This document shows positions 48,917 through 58,705 of a stretch of DNA of 64,000 nucleotides, piece after piece. The position numbers and the translations under genes are program-made. The notes below the pieces were generated by a model. The model ran no database searches. It was not told the origin of the DNA and saw nothing but the letters and a program-made list of their open reading frames with translations. The DNA comes from Cercis canadensis (taxonomy: Eukaryota > Streptophyta > Magnoliopsida > Fabales > Fabaceae). Numbering within the stretch: position 1 is the stretch's first letter; every line of letters begins with the position of its first letter. Where the stretch lies: the NCBI GenBank assembly GCA_003255065.1, contig QAOA01005188.1, positions 202,228 to 266,227 on the forward strand. Reading direction: 5' to 3'.

Positions 48917-49235
48917 CTAAATTTTCATAACCCTAATCCTAGACCCCTGAAACTCCTAAACTTAAACACTAAACCTTAACCCTAACCCCAAAAATCCTAA
49001 ACCCTAATCCTAGACCCCTTACATTTGAAACCCTAAACTAAACTCTAAACCCTAACATAAATCCTAACCCTTGACCTCTTAAGCACTAAATATTGACCTT
49101 AACCTTAAACCCTAGCCTTTGATCCCTTAAACCCTAAACCCTAATCATAAACCCCTTCCCTAGATCCTAATTACCATAACCCAAACCTCAAATCCTAATC
49201 CTAAACACTAGATCCCTAAACCCCTAAACCATAAA
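48917..49235 (-). repeat. Telomere-like CCCTAAA tract, CACTA element 3
   Basis: About 300 bases of CCCTAAA/CCCTAAC variants directly upstream of the first TNPA exon, as in elements 1 and 2, but more degenerate. Confidence 0.8.
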
Positions 49236-50303
49236 CCAAAAATTTAGCAAAATTTCCCCTACAACTTGAACATTCAAGGAATTAAAAATTCCAAACAATT
49301 ACATATGAACTCATTCATAACAAAACCATTAATTCCATAACTTAAAAATTAACTACCTGTATAAGTAAAAATTACCCAACAATTGAAAAAATTACAAAAG
49401 AAATTCTATACCATTGAAAAAATTCAAAAAAATTCTACAATTACTCTACATCAATAATATAACAATACCCTAAACCTAATCATAACAGATTATAAAAATA
49501 GAATTTCAGTTAATTTCACACAACAATTCCATAGAATTGTAACATAACTAGTTATACCTCTCTTCAATTTTGAACCAAGACTAGCTATAATCATTACAAT
49601 TTCATAATTATAACTTTATCTTCATTACTAAGCATCTCTTAACTATATTTGACAATCTTAAGTTTCAAATCTGTGATCATATCACCAGTCATCCTACTAA
49701 TTCTCATAGAAAATCCATAAAAAAAATTATAGAGAAGCTCGGATAGTGGAACCTACCTCAAAGAGTTAGTACTAGAAAACTAAACTGCTAAGCTAGAAGA
49801 TGAATCCTGGGCCACAAAATCCAACTTCAGGTAGGAAAAAATAGCCAAAAAATTCCTGGGGAAAGAGAGAGCACAGAGGAGAGAAGAAATGGAGGCTGCT
49901 GCAGCAGGAGGAAGAAGAAGTGCAGGTTTTCTCACGTACTTTCTCACGGAATTTGTCCGTGAGAAAAAAAAAAAAAAAACTAGAATTCTAATTTTAAGTG
50001 AAATGGTGTGCTTCATTTTTCTCACAGACTTTCTCTTGAAACTTAAAGGCCATGAGAAAGTTCGTGAGAAACCTTGAATTTTCACACGAGAAGGGTCCGT
50101 GAGAAAACTAAAGCATTCATGGAGACAGTTGGGACTTCATTTCTCACAGAGTTTCTCACGGACGTTTCTCACAGCCTTTGAGTTCTGTGAGAAAGTCCGC
50201 GAGAAAATATCAACAGTAACATTCTGTGAGAAATGTAAGCTTTTTCTCACGGACTTGTTGTCCGTGAGAAATTTCTATAAGTAAACACGAATTTTCTTGC
50301 AGT

Positions 50304-50640
50304 GACTATGGATGGAACTCGATGCTTGAAGTGAAGTGGTGTGTGCTAGTGTTCTAGCTCATGATTGCTTGGCCATTGTATGCGAAGCATAAATTCAATA
50401 GGAGGTTAATAGAGGAAATCAAGATTGGGCTATGGATGCATGAATTGGAATCTAGGTTGGTGATGGAAAATGAGGTAGAGGAGTGAGTTAGAGAACTCAT
50501 GGAATCATAGAAAGGTGAACTGGTAAGGAACCGAGGCATGGCTGCCAAAGATGAAGCTAAGGTTGTGTTGCTTGAAACTAAAGGTGGGTCTTCCTTTGTT
50601 GCATTGCTCAAACTCGTTCAGTCATGGAACAAAAAATAAG
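50304..50640 (+). pseudogene. UDP-glycosyltransferase, C-terminal fragment
   Basis: The plus-strand translation gives YGWNSMLE then MIAWPLYAKHKFN, the second half of the plant UGT signature (PSPG box), followed by IEEIKIGLWM. After a frameshift the fragment ends with GGSSFVALLKLVQSWNKK, the usual UGT C-terminal pattern. The normal His-Cys before Gly-Trp-Asn-Ser is replaced by Asp-Tyr at the junction with the CACTA 3 terminus. In-frame stops lie at about 50355, 50484 and 50508, and a frameshift at about 50580 in an A run. The N-terminal acceptor-binding half is not in the window. UGTs transfer sugars to small molecules; this piece is dead. Confidence 0.8.
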
Positions 50641-50929
50641 GAGAAATGAAATTATGTTACTTAGTCAGCATCTTTAGTGTATGAAAAGGCTATAAAACTT
50701 TATAGTTTTACTTTTTATTTTGATGATTTGTTGGTTTCTAATGGACCAACTGGTTTTGGAGAGGATTGGCCAAAGTTGCTACTTTTAAGAATTTGCCTTG
50801 AAGAATCTCAGTTGCGCATGAGAATGGTGAAGAAACGGAGAGTGAAGAAGGGATCTAGCAGATAATGGGGAAAAAAACAAGAAAAGACCAAAGAAATAGA
50901 TGAAGGTAGAGAGAGAAGTTTTTTTTTCT
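50641..50929. other. Short noncoding stretch after the UGT fragment
   Basis: No gene was recognised; it probably includes the old UGT 3' flank. Confidence 0.35.
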
Positions 50930-51960
50930 AATTTTTTTTAAGATGCCATGTAATCTTTTAAAAAAAATTTAAGATCCTTTAATTAGTTCTTTAAATTTTC
51001 TTTGTCTTGCTCCCTAACTGAATTAAAGTAACCTAGGGTTTGCATTGCATATTGGATTAAGGAGGTTTATCCTATGGAATGACCTCTTAAGACAATTAAA
51101 TTGGTGGAAAGATTATAACTTTTTTCTTGAAATATTGTTCTTTAAAATCCTTTTCCTCGTTTCTGTCTTTTAAAATTATTTTTTCAAAAACTTTCTTTTT
51201 CTTTAACCTTTTCAGAAAACTTGAATTGTACCCATTAGGGTTCAGTTGGCCCTAGTGGAGGTCAGTTGGCCTTCCCTTTGTGAAAACCTTTTCTTTTTCT
51301 ATTTTCTTCCAGAAAACAGAATCGAGGTTTGATTGGCCTTCACAAGGACCAATTGGCCCTCACTTTGCAAAAACCCTAAATTGGGTATTCTTCTAATATT
51401 TTTCTAAAGAACTTCTTTTTAACCTAGATATTTTGAAAATCCCATAAAAGACCCAGATTTGTCAGAAATGCATAAAATAAACCTTTTTCACAAAATAAAT
51501 CTTTTAATGTACTTTTTCTATCAATTCATCAGTTCTAAGTCATAACCATAGTATGAGTCTCCCTTAGAACTACGTGAGCTTTGATGTCTAGGCTCAATCC
51601 TAGGATAAATAGGCCTCCAAGAGGCCAATCTTGGACCAATTCCAAACCATGTAAGTTTCCATTTAGTTTTTCTCCTCATCACTTGTTTAATTAATTCTTA
51701 GTTCATTCAATTCTAGTCTTTTATTTCATGTTATTTATTTCATGCAATCCCTATAATTTTTATGCAATTGCCTTTATATGTCAAACTAAGTAATAATTGG
51801 ATCATCATTTAAGACCAACCTCTTGATTAGGAGAGTTAGGATGCCTAACCCTTCTCTAACTTGTAACTTAGTCCCCAGACCTACGCTATGATTCAATGAC
51901 TATTATTTTCCTTGTTTTGGGAAAAACAAGGTGGCAACTTCATTTTCTTCCCGAGAGCCT
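50930..51960 (+). repeat. Probable Ty3-gypsy (Tat/Ogre-like) LTR remnant
   Basis: About 51840-51955 shows GGATGCCTAACCCTTCTC, then CCCCAGACC and CAAGGTGGCAACTTCATTTT with CCCGAG. This is the same order of landmarks as the Tat/Ogre-like LTR end at 5870-6365. Upstream there are repeated GTTGGCC motifs and a GGATAAATAGGCC TATA-like segment at 51610. Boundaries are estimates. Confidence 0.4.
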
Positions 51961-51979
51961 TAAAGTGCCTCATTAGGGA

Positions 51980-53534
51980 TATCAACCCTAAACCCATTTT
52001 GCTCACCTCGAAATGGAAGGTTCTCACTAATAAGTAATGAGTTCTAAACACATGGTTTGTCACCTCTCTTGTTATCATTAGTATCACAATGGGCCGTTCA
52101 AAGATTTTTTGGGCCCTAGCACTAACGCCTTAGTCCTCTCCAATTAACTCTTTAATTTGGGCAATGGTTGGGTATGTTAATGGTATAAAGTCCAGGATGC
52201 ATTCTTCCAAATATGTTAGTGGTGGGCTCTTCCATGATCTTTTGGGCCCTTGAGCCTCCCCAATTTGTCTTCGCTCATATGACTTTGAAATGCACTCTTT
52301 ATGAAAATTGACTTGATAAGTAATTAATTCTAAACATTGTAGTTGGCACCTCCTTCGTTGTCATTACTATCTACTGAGACCATTATTGTTAGGCTCTTCC
52401 ACAATCTTTTGGGCCCTACCACTAATGCCACAATTCTCTTCAAGATGTCGTGGCTCTTTTAGGCAATTGTTAGGTGTAATGATAGTATAAAATCTTTGAT
52501 GTATTATCCATGCTTCATATATCAGTTCCCTTTATAAGTAATTAATCTTGAACACCATGTTTGTAACCTTCCTTGTTTTTATTAATATCTGTAAAGACCG
52601 TTAAGAGTGGGTTGCAGTAAGATCTTTTAACCCTATCACTAATGTCCTTAATCTCTCCAAGTGGTCTTCGCTCTTTCTAATAGTGGTTGGGTGTGATTTC
52701 GTCGGGGGTATGAGATATATCCTTTATTCAAATTGGCATGGTAAGTAGTTAATTTTAAATTATATGTTTGTCAACTCTCCCTTTATCATTAGTATCTGTA
52801 AAAACTATTGTGGATAAGCCTCTACAATCTTTTTGGCCCCATACTAATGCAGTAATCCTTTCTTGGTTGTGAGGGATCTTCTGCAATGATTGGGTATGAT
52901 TATAGTTAAGAATTTTGTGATATATTTTTGCATGAGTCGTATATGGATTGACTTGATATGCAATTAATCTTAAGCACCATATTTGTCAATTTCTTCTTTT
53001 GGTCATCCTTGTCTCAAAAGGCCACTAAGGATGTGCTCCTCCAAGATCCTTTCCGCTCCAACACTAACGGCATGATCTCCTCCAAGCTATCTTAGCTCAT
53101 ATATGCATTCTTCACATGGATTGATGTAATAAGCAATCAATTATAAACAACACGTACATCACCTCTCATGATGTTATTAGTATTTAATGAGATAGTTATG
53201 AACCGATTGAAGATCTTAAGGCACATCAATAATGCTATAATTTTCTCCAAGATGTATTGGCTCTTTTGAGAATGGTTGGTAACACTTTAATTCTCTCCAA
53301 GATGTATTATCTAAGTTGTCAGATTAATTTTCATTGAAGTTTTACTATATATAAGCATGAAAATATTTGTATAAGAAATTGTGTGTCAAACACACTTGAT
53401 AATCCTTACTTAATTGGGAGGCAATATTATTTCTAATAACTGGGTGATATTGTTTATGTCAATGGATTAAAACTAATTCACTTTAAGACCATAGCTCTAA
53501 GGCTTTCGATTAGCAATAGGTAGAGAAAAGCAAA
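51980..53534. repeat. Diverged tandem repeat array, left part (~210-bp unit)
   Basis: The same order of short blocks recurs about every 200-290 bases: TTTTGGGCCCTAGCACTAA, CTCTCCAAGTTGTCTTGGCT, a GCAATGGTTGGGTGTG block, TTGACTTGATAAGTAATTAA, then CACCTCTC...TTATTAGTATCT and AAAGACCGTTA. Anchors for the last blocks lie at about 52061, 52349, 52569, 52776, 52991 and 53162. Copies are strongly diverged. The array stops exactly at the CACTA 4 terminus and resumes on its other side. Confidence 0.75.
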
Positions 53535-54499
53535 CACTACAAGTAAAATAGCATTTTCTCACGAAATTTCTCACAAATGCTGAGGTGTGAGAAAAAACCA
53601 TGTGACAAAGCCAATTTCTCACGGAAAAATCGATCTATGAAAGTATCATGGAATAATTTCTCCTGGATGAAATATTAGGAGGACCTGTGTAATATCAATC
53701 GCTTTCTAATACATAATCACTTAGGAAGATTTTCCTCGGTTTCCTCATCACTGCTATTATAGTAATGTTTTTTCTCTTCCTCGGCAACTTCTTTTATCTC
53801 ATTATCTAATCAGAGACAATGACTGGACTTAGATCTATAACCACTTCCTCTGTAGCAGCTGTAGTGTTATCTCCCAAATATGCTTGAGTTTACCTCTACA
53901 AATCCATATTTCGATACCTCATTGCCCCTCGATTAGAAGGAACAAACCATTTGCAATTGAATAGTACCAATTGATTACTAAGTGCAGCAGTACATGTAAT
54001 CTCAATGATTTCTTTTAGTACCCTATAGAACTCGGCTTCGCCTTAACCAGATCCCTTAAAAAATACTCTATCATTGTTTGTTTTTCGACCATGGGACCAA
54101 GGTTCTGTATGAAATTTATAACCTTTGATATTTACTTGGTCCTATGTTTGAACCTTCCTTAAGGAGCCCTAAGCCAAATATATTAAAAGCCTATCAACAA
54201 TCTCATTTTAAGGGCTTCCCGCCTATATATAAATAACAGTTAGCATATTGATGATAAAAAGTCATATTGATACACAAAATATTGAAAAAAGTTAGAGTAA
54301 CTTACAAACTATTTAAACCACTAAGGAAATCCACTGGAGATGTGCTTATCCATTTGATCAAGGAGATTGCCGTAGATTGAGGTTAATCCCTATATGTACA
54401 TGCTACAAGAACAAACATGAGTTAACAGATAACGGTTAATTGAAACATTAGAAATCATGAAGTTGTGAAGGTGGAACTTTAGTTAACGTTTAGCCTCAG

Positions 54500-56950
54500 G
54501 GCAATTTATCAACATACACTGTTGTAGTTACTACTTGCTAGTTCTTCATTATTGAGATGTCGTCGTTGTATAGTTCCATTAAGGAAAGCAAGATATTTGA
54601 AGATGAAGATAGGTTCGCTAGCATAAATTTCCCCACCATCACTTTTGCGAGGCACTCTTCTAGTCCGTGAAGGGACATGAGACTCGAAGTTGTAGGAACA
54701 AAAGGTTGAAGTCTTTTCAAGGATGTATGCTTTACAAATTGAACCTTCCACATGGGCTTTGTTTTTAACCTTTAGCTTTAAGGTATCAATGAATCTTTCA
54801 AAATGGTACATCTACCTATATTGGACAGGTCCACCCATTAAAGCTTCTTTAACTAAATGAACCGGTAAATGCACCATCATATCAAAGAAAGCAAGACAGA
54901 AAATCTTCTCAAGTTTGCATAAGATGATGAGAATGTTCTTCTCCATTATCTATAAGTCATTCTTGCGCAAAGTATAAAAGCAAAAATCTCAAAAAAATTG
55001 GCTCAACTGAACAAAAGATTCCCAAACCGAAATAGGGAACCCACTAAAAGAAATTCGTAAGAGACTCTCAATAAACACATGACAGTCATGGCTTTTCATC
55101 TTGGTCAATGTCCACACACTAGTTTCGATACAACTCCCTAAGTTGGATGCATATCCATCAGGAAGCTTCAGACTCTACACCCATTCACATACAATTTTCT
55201 TCTGGTTAATATTAAGTGTATACAATGCCTTAGGTTTCACACTTCTTCCATTGCTTAAGTATTATAACTCCAAACTATGACATTTACAATATTGTGCTAG
55301 ATCTAGAGTTACCTTCATATTGTCTTTACTCTTATCTTTCACATCCATGACTGTATTGAAGACGTTCCTAAATTCATTGTTCTTTGTATGCATCACATCG
55401 ATGTTGTGAAGAATTAATAAATTATGCCAATATTGTAGGTTCTAGAAAATACTACGTTTAGTCCAATTGTGAGTTAAACCATAACCAGTAGAAACAACAC
55501 CCTAACTTTCTGTTATTATGAGTTATCTCAACACTTACATAAGAAGTTCATCTCTAGGATAGCGTCTCGGTGAGATGATTTTCTCAATAACATTCCTTAA
55601 GAAATTAATTTTGTTACGATGGAAAGGAAGCTCTTAGGGCAAGAATTGTCGATGGCAATCAAAATAACAAATTTTATGTTATTATGAGTTATCTCAACAC
55701 TTACATAAGAAGTTCATCTCTAGGGTCGCGTCTCGGTGAGATGATTTTCTCAATAACATTCCTTAAGAAATTAATTTTGTTACGATGGAAAGGAAGCTCT
55801 TAGGGCAAGAATTGTCGATGGCAATCAAAATAACAAATTTTATGTCCATGCTTCAAATAGAATGCCTTCGAACCACCCATGAAAATTGAGCAACCTAATT
55901 TAGTTGTTGTTTGCCAACCAAATAACATTCTATATGCAAGGAAGTCATTGATGGTCCACAAAATAACTATCCTTGTAACAAAGTATTGCTTCAATGAAAT
56001 GTCATAAGTAGGCACTCCTTCATCCCAAATCAATTTCAAATCGTCAAGTAAAGGTTGAAAGAAAACATCAATTTTGTTTTTTAGATTATAGGGATTAGGA
56101 ATAATAACAATTAAGAACATGTATTTCTTTCTCATGTGCATGCAAAGCGGAAGATTGTAAAGATAATAGGCCAACATTAATATGTTTTAGCGCCCATTTC
56201 AAAAGGACTAAAACCATTGGCACATAAATCTAACCTCACATTCCTTGGTTCTGATGCAAAATTCGAGTGAACCAGGTCAAAATATTTTCATGTATCTAAG
56301 GATAATTAGCAAATATCATATCTGTTAAGTTGGAATTTTCCTAACTTTCTCTCGTCTAATTTTGTGTGAACTGTGCTTGACCAAAACTGCAACACTGTCT
56401 AGTAGCTTCATCTTTTCTATTATACAACATACACCCTTATGGACAACTTTAATTTTCTTGTACCTACAACCAAGTTTAGAAACTAATTTCTTAGTATGGT
56501 ACAAATTAGTTGGCATCTTATGACCTAGAGGCAAAATCTCTATCATCATTGTGATAAGCTTATCTACACATGATTCTGGAATGTTATAGTCAAACTTGAT
56601 GCTTAACAATCTGACAGTCATTGAAAGCATAAAATGTGTTACCCTCAACATGTAATAAAATTTAGCAAGTTCTGGATGTGGATCTTTTTCCAATATATAC
56701 TCTCTTTCGAAATAGGGTCGAGCAGCATCCATAATCATATACTCATACTGAGAAAATATTAATTTTTAACATCCATTAGGATAATGGCTAGACGGATCTC
56801 TCCATGATTATCCTAATAATAGTAATCCTCTATGAAATATTTTGTGTAGAGGTGCATCCTTCTATCATCCGGTGCATGAAACTTATGGCATTTGCATTTA
56901 ACATATGGGCATCTAAACTTTCCTCTTTCAATATACATATTAAGTCGACT
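54500..56950 (-). pseudogene. TNPD-like (Transposase_21/DUF4218) transposase of CACTA element 4
   Basis: In minus-strand order: a transposase-associated N-terminal motif (FRCPYVKCKCHKFHAP) at about 56935-56830; a block at 56738-56325 with LPLGHKMPTN, KKLVSKLGCRYKKI; the catalytic-domain block at 56177-55800 with LKLIWDEGVPTYDI and TINDFLAYRMLFGW; and the DUF4218 block at 54811-54509 (MYHFERFIDTLKLKVKNKA then EGSICKAYI). Frameshifts and stops separate the blocks. In En/Spm, TNPD is the subunit that cuts the element ends. The interval 53650-54500 is probably the decayed C-terminus; 56960-58030 looks like leader intron. Confidence 0.75.
55511..55842. repeat. 166-bp tandem duplication inside the TNPD-like gene
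   Basis: 55511-55676 and 55677-55842 are adjacent direct copies with only about two differences (GGATAGCG versus GGGTCGCG). No N lies between them, unlike the other duplications in the window. It covers coding sequence just downstream of the conserved HRQFLP-type motif. Confidence 0.9.
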
Positions 56951-58705
56951 TACAAACTCAATAAATACCCCAACACCCGCATAAAACTCATATCTAACAG
57001 CCTTACTATTTGGAACAAGTCTCTCATAAATCCAACGATGATGTTCAAATATTTCTATATTCCTTCAATATTCAACACAAAATGAAGTTGTTAATACTTT
57101 CCTATAATGCTTTAAAAGTACTAAGTTCTACTTTGAGTATGACTTTTATCTTATTCTTGAAGTTTGTTCTACCGCTAGTAGAAGCTTATAGGGACTAAGT
57201 AAGTTAAGAAAATTTTAGTAGCACCTCCTCATGGTTCTCCAAGTACACAAATTATGTTGTTCAACCAGCATAAATATATACCCAGATAAACAAAACAAAT
57301 GTGATCTAAAATTTACTTGACATACTTACTCCCTAAGCTCTATCATCTTATTAGTGGAACAACTAATTCAAGAACAATCCCAAAATCATGGACTATTTGA
57401 GAGTTAATCCTTCACGAGTAACTCTCAAACTGACTTCTCAGTTAGCTTAACTTATAATATATAACTAAAATGTACATTCATTCCATAAGTTTTGAGTATA
57501 ACACAGTTTCATAATCCATATATCTTTTAAAATGACTTTATCTCAAACCTATCGTCTACATATTATTGAATTAATGCTAAATAATTTCAAAAAATTCCAA
57601 CAAAATTATACAAACAAGGCACATATAACATACAACAAAAGCCCTAAACAGAATTCTCAAAATCTTAACAATATCTCACAAAATTTAACTTTTTAAAATC
57701 AACTCTAAACCTCATAGAATTGAAATTCATCCATACTAATTTCAAAAAATCAAAAAACTTCATCCAAACACTCTAAATATATTATACATCAAAAACCCTT
57801 AAACAATTTATACAAAAAAACAATCTACAACTACTCCAATTTTAACATTTCAATTCAAATTCAACATCATTGTCCAACTCTCAAACTAAACCATAAATTA
57901 AGTGTATAGTCTATCAAATAGTTATCCATAATCAATCTACACTTAAACTAGTCCATAAATAAACTAAAAACTAACCCACAATGAGCATCATCAATAAAGA
58001 AAAATGGAGAGAAAGATGGGGTAGTTTTCAGCCTACCTCAACTCCAAAGATTCAAAAGGAGAGAGTCGAACATCCACACACGCCGAAAAATGCCCAAAAT
58101 TCGCCAGAAACCACCACCCAAGGCCCTTCATAAAGAGGAATCCCTGAATGGATAAAGTTTTTCTAAGTTTCAAATGAGAAAGGCTAGCTGTGACGATGTG
58201 AGATATTCCTAGATTTTTCGCAGTATTTCTCACGGACATTTTTCCATGAGAAATACCCGCGTGAATCTCCTTCCAACCTGCCATTTAATGAAACAGTGAG
58301 TTCTTGTTCTCATGGAATGGCGTCCGTGAGAAATGGCTTTGCGAAATAGTGTATCTCTTTTTCTCACGGAAGATACTCTGTGAGAACATCACCTACAAAA
58401 CGTTTCGTTTAGTTTGTCACGGATAGTGCTCTGAGAGAACTTTGGAGGGAAGTTATTTGTAGAATTTCTCATAGATGTTATCAATGAGAATTGTTTCCCA
58501 CCACCTTTCTGCCATTTTCTCTTAGTTTCTCTCTTGGATTTCTCATGAAAATTTCTTGCAGATGGTTCCTCTGTGGGACATTCCATGAGAAATTTCCTAG
58601 ATTGACTTTTTCATGAAAATTCCTCTTTTTTTTCCACGACTGTGTTCTCACAAAAAAAAAAATTCATGAGAAATTCAGTGGCAATTTCCCTACTTTCTTG
58701 TATTG

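Larger units (their letters stand above)
47032..50304 (-). mobile_element. CACTA transposon 3, TNPA-only type (left tip displaced)
   Basis: The right end is TTCTTGCAGTG at 50294-50304, one base off the family terminus. The right subterminal zone (about 49925-50280) has many TTTCTCACGGA-type motifs, including a hairpin TTTCTCACGGAC / GTCCGTGAGAAA at about 50242-50271. At the left only the last ~60 bases of subterminal repeats remain next to element 2. The terminus itself is not seen and probably lies beyond element 2 in the gap. Internal order matches element 1. Confidence 0.85.
53535..58705 (-). mobile_element. CACTA transposon 4, TNPD-bearing type (decayed)
   Basis: The left end is CACTACAAGTAAAA. 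The right end TTTCTTGTATTG is a decayed form of TTCTTGTAGTG. Subterminal zones (about 53560-53650 and 58205-58690) contain the same TTTCTCACGGA/GTGAGAAA motif families as elements 1-3. The element interrupts a tandem array, which supports its limits, though no 3-bp target duplication survives. The coding part on the minus strand is TNPD-like, unlike the neighbours. The leader exon ends in a GAG/GTAGG donor-like site at about 58035, similar to the other elements. Confidence 0.75.

Noticed and set aside
49889..50077. Lys-rich plus-strand reading frame near the CACTA 3 right end
   Set aside because: It is made of leader exon antisense and subterminal repeats plus a poly-A run; no protein-like features.
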